From Siphonodentalium dalli (lineage: Eukaryota > Mollusca > Scaphopoda > Gadilida > Siphonodentaliidae), in NCBI GenBank assembly GCA_032622095.1, contig CP136066.1:185850716-185914715 (forward strand): a stretch of DNA of 64,000 bases. Reading direction: 5' to 3'. The translations under genes were made by a program, and so were the position numbers. The notes below the pieces were generated by a model, which was given only the letters and a program-made list of their open reading frames with translations, had not been told where the DNA came from and did not search any database. Positions 22,901-34,900 of the stretch are shown piece by piece. Position 1 is the first letter of the stretch, and every line of letters begins with the position of its first letter.

Positions 22901-25900
22901 ATGTCCACGGATTTCAAAGATTTTTGGTATATGAGTTCACATGACCAGTATCTAGAACGAGTTCGTAAACCACGTCCGGCCGGATATTTTAAGCGGAGTT
23001 ATTGGACTTTGTTTATTTTTTTGTGTGCAAATGGACGACGTCACAGGGCTCATTTCCACAAATGTCCACGGATTTCAAAGTTTTTTGGTATATGAGTTCA
23101 CATGACCAGTATCTAGAACGAGTTCGCAAACCAGGTCCGGCCGGATATTTTAAGCGGACTTATTGGACTTGGTTTATTTTTTTGTGTGCAAATGGACGAC
23201 GTCACAGGGCTCATTTCCACAAATGTCAACTGATTTCAAAGATTTTTGGTATATGAGTTCACATGACCAGTACCTAAAATGAATTCGCAAGCCTGGCTTT
23301 TTGACAAAATCCCACCTCTTATTTAGCACATACTGAGAACGCAAACATTATTAATAATGCACTTCCCCAACTGCACAATTTCGGCGGGGGATACCGTCGT
23401 CTGCGACTGCTTGTTAATTCTAAAATGCTAAACATACTTCAATGGTGCTTTGATAAACCAATGATGATCAACCACAACCAAATATACGATGTTGTCGATG
23501 CATGCACAAGATAGTCAGCTGCAAAAGGTCCCATGCTGTCTGTGCATGCTTATCATTCTTCTATACAGTTCTAGATATTAAAATTTTGGCATACACATGT
23601 ACCATGTTACAAAGACAATTGTGAAATACATACTCAAATGTATTCAACTGTCTAACAAATTGGTGACCCCCACCTATTCAACTTATACCAATATTTGTGA
23701 CCCCCCCCCCCCCCCCCCCCCCCACTTTGACAGCTTTCGCCGCCCCTGGGGAACTCCGAATATTTGTGTTTGAAATACATGTTCAACAATAATTTAATCG
23801 TTGGTGGCAGAAATCAGTAGAATGATATGCATGCAGCCCATGTGGCCCCATCAAATATGCTGTCTACCCAGTCACCAGGGCAAGGGATGCTTGCCCACAA
23901 CGCATCCTGCTCCGGCGTCCCGGGGGATATGGTGTGCCAACTACCCACACACCTTGGCCACCCGCCCGAACCTCTACATGTCAGTTTGGATTTGGGAATG
24001 TTTCTCTCTCCAACGACGGGACAATAGTGTACAGCACACGGTCGACATGGGGCTCATTTGATTCGGGTGTCAAGGCAACACCGAGAGAGCGTTCCCTCGA
24101 TTATAGTGGTGCATGTCGACCTTGAATGCGGTACCTATCATTTTCGATAGAGCATGTTCAAATAAAAATAATATCGTCTTGGTCCGATCATTATGAAATG
24201 TGTCATTGCTGTTGACATCGATACATGTACATGTATATAGATGTGAATCATCGAGAAAAACTTGCCGTCGTCAGCCATATGGGGGTGTCAGTATTAAAAC
24301 AATCATAGTCACCATCGGCCATCTTGAATTTCAGTACATGTACTTGTGTCACACAATGAATGTTTATTAATCGGCACTACAGACTACCTGTATACCATCT
24401 GACGATCATTATCAGATTCAGGTAATTTGTTACGAAATAAATGTACTTAAGTGTGAAAAAAACACTACAACCGGGACCTCTCTTTTATACCATTATATAT
24501 AGTAATAGCCATGTCAGCTAGGCATATGAATGGCTACATTATGTGGGCCGACCGACCACCCCATGAGTATAACGTCTGATTTAGTTTCACGTACGTTGAC
24601 TGTAAAACAAACTTACGCCTGCATAGCAAAAACAAGACAACAACATTAAATATATTATCCTATATATGCAAGGTAGCGGACCCCCTCATGGTACATGTGC
24701 ATACTGTAACATTCAAATAGTAAAATATCATATATTTCTGACATGTGAGTTTGTTTCGGGTTGACACTTGACAGTTCCGGGCTTGCCACGTCAGTTGACA
24801 GACTCCACCATAGCACATCAAAGTCTGACTGTCGAGCGCGTACGTCGCATGGTAAGTCGACTGTGTCGCATGTCTCTCGAACAATGTTGGTCGCTATTTT
24901 ACATACTAGCTGGTTATATTTTTCGACCAGATATTGTTCGGATAGGGTATTCTTTGTGATAATTGACTTCACTGAGGCAGATAACCATACTTATTTATCA
25001 GAAACACACCCCCTAGGTGCTTGCTCTGCGTTTAATTTTATCGCTGATAGTGTTGATTTTCCCCCGCCCTTGAGTCGTCAGACCCGTTGTATTGTCGTCA
25101 CCACACAAACTCCCCGTTTTAGTGGATCCTGGCGAGTAATGGGTTAAGGGGTGTTACTCTCTTTCAAAATTAGGACAGGCTTTCAATGATGAAGGAATCA
25201 GCGAACGACAACTGTGAAACTGACCTTCGCCCGAGACACCCGTCTTCGACAAAGGCTGTCGCCCGTTGTGGTCGCAAGGGTAACTGTGTAGTACTTACGG
25301 AAATGGCTGTTTATACACAAAACTCGTGATTTTTGCGGAGATGGGGTTAATTTCTTCGGCTTCTTGAATAATTTGTTTTAAAAGTTCGCGCCATCTGTAT
25401 TTATAAATTTCTCATTTCGCTGTGTAATTAACGCATGAACTCGAGTGACGACTCAAGGCACATGACGACTAAGGGTCGATTTACGTTACTTGCATGTGTT
25501 ACACATCTCTGTTCATTGATAAATAATGATGCAATTCTAATGCTGCCCTAGCAATAATGGGATGGGTTTGGTCTACAATTAATGTGGCCTTTCCATACAA
25601 ACATGTATATCTGAGGGACACAGTCCTGGGTTTTTTCATTTCATGGGAGTGGTGTAACCATGACACCATAATGGGATTGGTACTTAACCATGTACTAGTA
25701 CATATTGCCTGCATAGCCACTGTCCATATATTACCCAATTGATTTGATGAGGGTACAGGGTCATTGACCTATTACAATGCCAGAGAAATGTCAGGAAAAG
25801 TCAGTAATGCATCCAATACTGGCAATCAGTCTTACTCTTATTGGTTTAAGGTTTGTCCTTTTCATTGGAGTAGAGGTGATGTGCCTACCATCAGGGGTTT

Positions 25901-28900
25901 GGAGTTTGTCTCATAAATGGAATAATTATGTTATAAGCATCATTCCCAATCCCAAATAGAGCCTTAATTGTAGTTGTCGGTTCCGATTACCATAATAACG
26001 CGGTCAATATCTTTATTCTTGCAAAGATGAGTCAAAGATATCAAATAAAGTTGTCCTATAACTTCTTTAAATTATTAGTATCTTATCAAAATTGAGAGGT
26101 TTTACACAGCTGTATACTTGTGTACGCATGGTATGTGACCTGACCAAATATTTCACGTCCACTTCATCTATTGAGATGGTATTTTTGAAGAAATCATGAT
26201 ACCGGTAAGGACTATATTTGTCCATAGCAATCAGACTTCCAACTTTAGTATAAATTATCACAAGAAAACTCATGGTTTTGATGATGATTTGATCCAAACT
26301 CAGGCATGGCTGAGTTACGGCCCTTTGTTTATGGAATTGGTCTCAATTTTTTCATTTCCGGATGATAACTTTAGTAAAAATGTACTGAATGAAATGAAAT
26401 TTGGTATGTGGGTTTACTAGCACAAAATACAGGTCAAGTTCGATTTCTGGTTCCGCACGCCTATCTTTTATACCTGAGGTACATGAAGATTCTGTCATTT
26501 CATGCAAGTAATAGTTTTGTTTGCATCAATATGTGCCACCGATTTTCTGAGAAGAATTTAATTTTCATAGTCACATGAATGTGACATGATACATGTACAC
26601 TGTACCGTAATACCCAAAAGGGGGTTGTACAACAACATACAGATAAAATAGACACTTGGTACATCTGAAGATGAAGTTGATTGTTGGTGTAGATATAGAT
26701 GACACAATTCCCAAGTTGATCTTGATCATGGTACTATAGAACTCGGATAACTAGAATCTCTGTGAGTAACAAACAAGCGAGGGTTAATGGCCCTGTAAAC
26801 TGCTTGTGAACGAGATAGCTAACTGGTTCTTAATTACACCTTGTTTCCAAGTATCATATCAATCAGTCTAAACACGTCCTTGTAAGTTATACTTCAGTAC
26901 TTGTAACTCTATATATAAAAGAAAATCCTATATCTCTTTTATGTAGAAATCTCTTAATGTATCTACTCCACCCAGGATTATAACAATCCTTCTTTGACCC
27001 CTTTTTATTATATGCAACCACAACCTTCATAGTAGTTGAAAATCAACGTCATACATTAGTATATCGTCGTTTTTCGACTACCTTCATAGCAACACCTTCC
27101 AGGGGACTCGGCTTCGTTTATTGGCAAATGACACAACTCTTATTATCGTTTCAAATGGACTCTCAGTTTCCTGAACTGAGAGCCATACAATGTATGTTTA
27201 TTATAAACATTAAATTCAGATATACGATAATTAATATTTAATTATGTATTTATAATATTTGACAACAAAGGTGAGGGTCACTCAAGGCCCGAGCCCTCTC
27301 ATGGCCCCTTCTAGTGGCCCCTATCTGAGATGATGGTCCCTGGAAATGTAACGGATGGGAGGGAGGGTGGGAAATTTTATTATCAAATAGTCTAATGAAA
27401 TTATGAATAAATGTACACGCTTGTTTTCAATGTATAGATCACAATGGGATTGCAATGATACTTCCCTACTCGACGGCTGTTCGAAGCATATCAGCATCAT
27501 AAGTGTGAAATAATATTATGATCATTTATATTGATATAAATATAATGTGTGTGACTAGATATATGTGTATAGATATGATTTGACAAATAAAATTTGAAAT
27601 AAACAACAAAATGAAAATAAAACATGACTAAAATCTCTCAATCACATTATCTTCCTATTTAGGGAACATAATACTGTTCACATTATACATGCATTTCCAG
27701 AAGGTAGAGCAGAACAAATGAAACAGCAACTCTCACACATACACGTAAGGCTAGTTGGCTACCAGCCTATCAGTTTGAACTTCAGAAACAAAATTTTCTA
27801 AATGATACACATTGTCACAGATTGACACAGATACAGTCAGTCGTCATTACAGATTGTGTCACTCTGATATTAGCCATTGGGGCCCCCATTACCCATTGCC
27901 CCCCCCCCAGCACCACAGTACACGACATGACCCCGTCGGATATCGAGAAACGCTCATTTATACCGCTTACGTGCGTTGATCACTCGATATTCTGAACTAT
28001 TTTCTGGAGAAATGTCCGCAGGTTGATCGTTAGCAGGCATATTGTGGCCGTCGGAGAATGCGGGCCGTTATTTAGGGCATCGAAACCTAAAAGTATAATA
28101 CTCTACTGCCCAAACAAAGTGTTAATTTTCAGTCGATACACGTAACATAACTAACATTGGCTGTCCTGTTATTGCACTAACGTTCGTTGGTATATTCCAT
28201 GGGCAGTAACTCTAATCTATTAGCTGACGAGAAAACACGTGGTCGCGTGTTTATATTTCAAAGCACACAGACGATGAAAATTCAATCAAGAATGATTTAA
28301 CCACCGGTTATTACAAGTCGTAAATAAATTTGTATTATGTGTATTTTGGCCCGTATATTAAAACACTTATGGGGTGGAATTATGTGCTAATTAAGCCTGA
28401 TTTATATTGTTGTTTTAAACAGTTTATTTGTATTTCCACACATGACTCGTTTGTTCGTCGTTCTCTGCCATGATTGCCGCGGAAGTTGTGACAACCGAAA
28501 CTACGGGTTTTCCGAAATTGCTACGGTTGTCATTTCCGGTTTTTCCCGACAACCGAAACCGAACTGATTCCACGGTTAACCGCCCATCTCTAGTAGTTGA
28601 GTACATACATGTATAAATTATAACAGTTCCAACATCCTCGCCCGCCTATAGCACTAGTAAGGTCCAAGTTATTAATCAATATATTACAATGTATATCGTC
28701 GTCGTTCAAATAATATTTCCACCACCATTGACCTTCCCTTCTATGGAGCACACTAAAGATGCATGGAGTCAATTGCCCTTACCATCCCATGAAGTCAGTT
28801 GAGTGGATTGACGTCGTTGATTAAAATTTTAACGTTACTATCTGTTTTCGCACCAAAATTTACCAACAGTTTCCCAACTTCGTGGTCATGGGGTTTGCAA

Positions 28901-31900
28901 CTCCCCGATTAGCTTCATGACCCAATGGAACACTAACAATCATCAGTCAATCCTTAAATACAAGTTCCTTTGGATTTTCTCCCTGTGTCGTAACTCCGCT
29001 GCCCTCTGATCGAGGTCTAATCGGAGCAAGCCAAATTCCTTTCTGTGTTCTTCCTTGACGTAAGTCGGTAGACTGTTCATTGTTCTGGTACCAAGTATTC
29101 TTTCGCGGGGGACTCGCCCGTAAACCGAGTACCATACAAGGGTAGTACGTGGAGCGCTGTAATTACAGCTGCATATATGACGAAACCTGATGACTGGGGT
29201 AAAGTCAAGCGCTTAGAGCCACCTGGGATAAGCGCTATATAAATGATGCGACTTTACTTTACTTTTTACTTTACTAGTAAATTGAGTGTAAACCGCGGCA
29301 GTTTTGAATAAGCCATGTGTAACACCGGAATATTATATAACGCTAAATTTCGGTCTAAATATTACATCTGTGACATCTATTACAATTGTTTGAGTTAAAA
29401 GTGTGCCTTTAAGACTGTAGTATCACTTGGTCTCAATAATTATTCCCCCAAACAATTAAATATTCCGCTTCCGAGATTTGACTACTTTTTGCATTTACCA
29501 AATACATGTAGCTGCTGCTGAAATAAAAAATAATGTGATTTCATTTCAAATTTATAGAACATTCTAAAATAACTGGATGATAACTATACTACTTGCAAGC
29601 TTTTATTTTATTCAATTTAATACTTGCAGCAGTGCTTGCAGAGCAACAATGTATCCAAGCAGAGATTCAGAAGGCAGATCTTCCTGAATTTACATCAGAT
29701 ATTGCCGCCGCATTGGAAGCCAAAAAGATTGAGTCAGTATGGGGGAAGATGACGACCCAGTTAGCAACATACTGTTACCAAAAGTGGCCACAAATGGATG
29801 AAAAGTCCCATTACGCAGTCATTGGTGAGAAAATGTACAGGAAATGGCCCTGTATTGCACAGGAATCTGGACTCCAACCATGGGTTAGTTTCTATAAATT
29901 GTCCCCCGAACAAGCCTTGAAATAATTCTCAATTTCAGAATTACAGCCTGTCACCATGACAGGTGCCAAGAAGTTTCAGCCTGTCATTGGAGTTTGTGAG
30001 CCTGTCATGAAAAACATCGATCGGCACCAAACAGCCAATCAGGCTGAATCAGTTTATGAAAATGTTAAAAATGGTGCCCTGCACTCTAGTTTTGATTGTT
30101 TACAGACTTCAATGATGGTATTGTAAATTTAATATATTATTAGGCTATATTTGGCGATAGAAGCATATTTTGTAGGGGTTTCCTCGACTCAATTGTAATA
30201 TTTTAGTCCCCTGTAACTGTCTTAACTAATAATCTGGGGGTCGGTGAACAAACTATGCAACTTTAATCAGCAGTGAGTGTTCGTCCGTCTGTGTATCAAA
30301 CTTTTCGTTTCTGTATGATAACTTTAGTTTCTATTATTAACACATCATAACCAAATTTGGGTTCGGATTTGTTTCCGGGTGATAACTTTAGTACAGTTTA
30401 GAGGATTAAGACCAAATTTGGTATGTGACTTTCTGCCAGTAAAACACAGGTCAACTTCGAAATAAATTAAAGCACCAGGGCATAAAATGTAGCACTTCAC
30501 TGACAAGTTACCTGCGTTATTGCCATTTTTCGACTTAGAAAACCCCAAATTTATGGTGTCCGGATGATAACTTCAATTTGGATGATTTGATCATGATAAT
30601 AAAAATTGATAATTTGTCCCAAAAACGTAAAGCGGCGATTGACGCTAAACTGGCTTTCAAATAACTCTAGCCAGATCATTTGCTCTTTTTTACAACTTTT
30701 GTACCCAAATTTTGCCTCCTTCATTATACATCCTTCATTAATTTCAGTCCTTCCTGGTCAAACAAATATCCCAGAAGATTCGTCACAAGCGACTGGCTGA
30801 GAAGCAAAAAGGAGAGAAGAACTCAGTTGGATGCAGCTCTCCCCCACCGCCAAAGAAGGGGCGATTATTCAGGACACATGTACAGCAAGTGCTTGCTAAT
30901 TCTGATGATACAGAAGCACATTTGGAGGCCCTCACCCTCGAGTTTAAAAAAAGAGGAAGAACCAAAAACCAGACCACATAAAGATGCTGCTCGAGTCCAC
31001 ACAAAACTACAGGCAAGATCTGCTCAAGTGCGATGATAATGGTTCCTTGAATAAAGTTTTGGACAAATTCCCCTGTCTGAGGGACGGGGTTTATGTGAGT
31101 AAATTTTAAGATGAGATATTGTATTAATTGTACCCTCAAGCCCAAGGCTACATGTAAAGTATAGTTCATAAAACTAGTTTAAAACTTCCAAATTATAACA
31201 TACCAATCGTATGGCAAGGTATTTTTTATTATTTTGTCCATTATAATATTGAGAGCAGGCCTCAAGCTACAGCCCTCTCAATTTTATGGCTTCGGCAATC
31301 CGCTACGGCAACCATTGATGTGGGGCCACTTTGCTTCAGCAAATGGCTTCGGCATTGCTGATTGCCGTAGCCAATTAAGAGGGCTGAAGCTAGAGGTTGA
31401 AAATAGGGCGAAGTCACTTCTCCCTCGTGAGATTTCAGGGCGACTTTAGACCCAAGTAGAGCGACTTGCCTGAGTTTGTAATAATTAGGCCATATTAGGA
31501 CGACTTCCACGGTCCCAGGGCGAGAACGTCGCCTTCTAGCTTGAGGCCTGATCGCCTTCTAGCTTGAGGCCTGATTGAGAGGGTGAATTTAGTGACGCTA
31601 CCCTGCACTACCCATTGTTGAATGGACTCGCCCACTGAATATATTTGTTGGGATGTTCAGATAATAAGTTCAACAATTGGCCTGAGGCTGTATGTTGAAC
31701 TTATTATCTGAACATCCCTACAAATTAATGGGAATCTACTAACTACCCGCCAATGAGTATTCAGTCAAGTAAGGGTTAAATTATGTTTCTGCAAGTGTGT
31801 GACATACACAATAAATGAAGACATAAGGCTGAGTGAAATTGCTAGTGAATTGTTAATATAATTGTATTCAGAAGTAATATCTGGTAGCATTTCCCCGGCT

Positions 31901-34900
31901 AATTGCTTGTAATTGACATATTCATAAGATATACATGTACATGTGTAGTAGAGCCCGGCGAAGCTTCGAGATTCGATTCGATGTCAGTCGGCCGATTCGG
32001 CACAAAACGAATCTCAACTACACCTGACTGCGTGTGGTAACTGTGTGTGGTTTTTGCGTTGTCATCGTGAAAATGCGACATAAAAATGTAAATAGAGTTA
32101 TTCCTCTTGTATAAGAAATCAAGTATTCGGTCCGTTTCATTATTTTGTTTAGCGTTCCGAAAATTTAACACAGATCTACTGTTTGCAACTCTGCCATATA
32201 AACTATGAAACTGTGTTGTCGAAATTGACTGGCATCGAGTATATAGACAGAACTGTTATGCTTCCAAAGGTCCAAAACTGATTGGTGAAACATTCTGTTT
32301 TCATATACATGTAATGCGTTCATTTTTGTGTAGTTTTGTTGTGCTCAATGAGGGACATTGGCACAGTATTGTTGCAACATTAAATTCTGAATTTTTAAAT
32401 TGAAACATTGTGTCAATTTAATTTGCGCCAATGGACCGTCCAATCATATCCGGTGTGTTTCAATTGGGCCTATATTTCCTAAGATGTATACCCGCTCCCG
32501 ATCGTTTATAAATTAGAAAGAACGTACATGCCACAGTTTTGTGTTTATCCATTGCCAGTTTTACAATTTCTTACCATACACAATAGTACACATCCGCTCC
32601 TAGTTCTGTAGTTTGCAGTGTTTGAGAATGGTCACCGTCACTCAGTGATTAGTTATATTCGATGATATGGGTACGCTATTAGCTAAGTACGAAAATTATA
32701 CTCATACACGTGGTCGTAACAGCTTAACTATTGAATGTAGTATAGAATCTGTGTTCTTGGTCATTCATAAAGACGCGAACTGGGTCATCACAAGAGTCAA
32801 CCACAATCAACCTGCTCGAATACCCGAGAACGGACCATGTGACGATTGTTGAGTCAACCAATTAGGCCGACTCGACTTGACACCGTGACACGCGATCCGT
32901 TATCGGGTATTCCAATCACCGAGCGCGAGTTGTACCGCTCGCGAAGACCCGGTGACACCGATTCGAATATAATCTTAGCTGTTATTGATGCCTCCACCAA
33001 ACGAGTCACTAGCCTTAATATAAAATCAATGTTTAACGATCATAATTGTGTCATTTTACATCGAAATCGGGCATATCATGATTCGATTCGGTGTCATATC
33101 ATTTGGGCCGATTCGAGATTCGATTCGAACGAAAATGGCCGATTCACCAGCCCTAATGTGTAGCTCGCACAGAGCTTTTGGAGATTTATCATTTCTTAAA
33201 AGTTAAAATATATTCTTTCAGATCTGCTATGCCTTTGCTGTACAATTTCGGAGTGACAGACTTGTAGCGATGTCATCAAATTTGACAAAATTCCGGATAG
33301 CTGTCCAGGATATCGCCAACATGGATCCCCAGGTTGATATTAAATTGTTCACATGATACCACTTTGCAATTGGCCCATTTAAATATAAATGTTGATGGTT
33401 CTTTTAACCACAAAAGTGTCCAGTCGCAAGTATCTCATCAGTATTATGATGTTGTACTCAAACTGCCGTAGCCCGCGATTCCTCCGGCTCTAACAGCTTG
33501 GGATATCCACATAGTTTAGCTGCACAATGATATAACTCCAGCTGAGAACGATGGAGCCAATATGACTTTAATTGGCTTTAAATATAGACAAAAATATATT
33601 TGTTTACATTTGATTTAATGTTGTCAATATACCGTGAAATGCCATGTAAACAAATGTTCGGTTCCTAACTTTTAAGTCTTTCTTGTCATGTAAACCTCTA
33701 ATTTACTTCTAATGCGGATGCGTTATATATCACTGCATTCAGGAGACACCATCCGATTTTCATACAAAAAGTACCGAAACATGTGCCCAGCTCGCTGGGC
33801 GGAAATGCCACTATAGACGACTAACGGAAGGGATCACCGGCTCTAACAGCAGATCTCATCCCAATATCCCAAGCTGTTAGAGCCGGGGGAATCGCAGGCT
33901 AACTGTACCGTTGCTATAATTTGTCATTATTAGTGGGCAAACTCCAAGTGTATTACCAATTAAAGTTGCACAGTTTGTTGAATTGAATTCTGCACTGTAT
34001 ACATACAGATACAGTGATGCCCGCAATAATTGACCTCTTAACCACTACGGAATTATGGGAATTTTTTCAGGATTTAGTCAGAAATGGTAAAGCTCTCGTC
34101 AATGAATGGCAACAAGCCATATTTCCGACTAGATCCTGAAACATTTCCCATAATTATTTCGTGGTTAACAGGTCAATTATTGCGGGCATCACTGTAGAGA
34201 TACTTTGAACATTCAGAAAACATGTGCTTTCATTTGATGATTCTAACAATTTCAGCAGGTCCTGAGCTGATATCTGTGCATTGTTTTGAAGTAAACTTTA
34301 CATTCACGTTGCCTATAGCATTAGGGTTTCATTTTAAAGCCCGTATCACGGTATGTCCCTTTAAATGTGACAATCTTGGTTGACTTTGTTCTCAAATTGA
34401 ATACACACCTTTTTTTCAGGACTCGGATTTAAACTTATCTGATGTATTGAAGTATGTGGAACGTGAGGTCCAATACGATCGTGGGCAAAAAGTGTCAAAG
34501 TCCATGTCATCGATTGTCGAGATGAAAGAGGTAAACAAATCATCAATATTTCCCTGATTGGTCATTTTGCTAAATATGACATCCATAATTCATAGGTAAT
34601 TGTAGTTAAAATTCTATTTCCGTTGTATGTTATAGTACTCAAAATGTACGATTAGAAGTGGGCGGTCAATGATGGTGATATTGCTATTAATTAAGATCAA
34701 ATAAGTAGTTCGTTTCTCAGACACCGCCGCGTCCCGAAAAAAGGTGCGCCTCAGTGCTTTTTATTCCGATTCTATCATAAATAAATAAAAAATGAAATCC
34801 CTCGTCAAAATGTTTTTTGAAACAAATTTTTTTTTTGAAAAAAACAATTTTCCAATTTTTTCCCCTCTATGTTATTGGCATGTAAAACACATCTACATCA

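Noticed and set aside
22579-23256. Repeated 64-84 codon ORFs (MSTDFK.FWYMSSHDQYLE...)
   Set aside because: They come from the 161-bp tandem repeat. 161 is not divisible by three, so the frame changes each unit.
24655-25147. ORFs of 105-128 codons on both strands in intron 2
   Set aside because: Overlapping frames on opposite strands, no splice sites, no recognisable motif.
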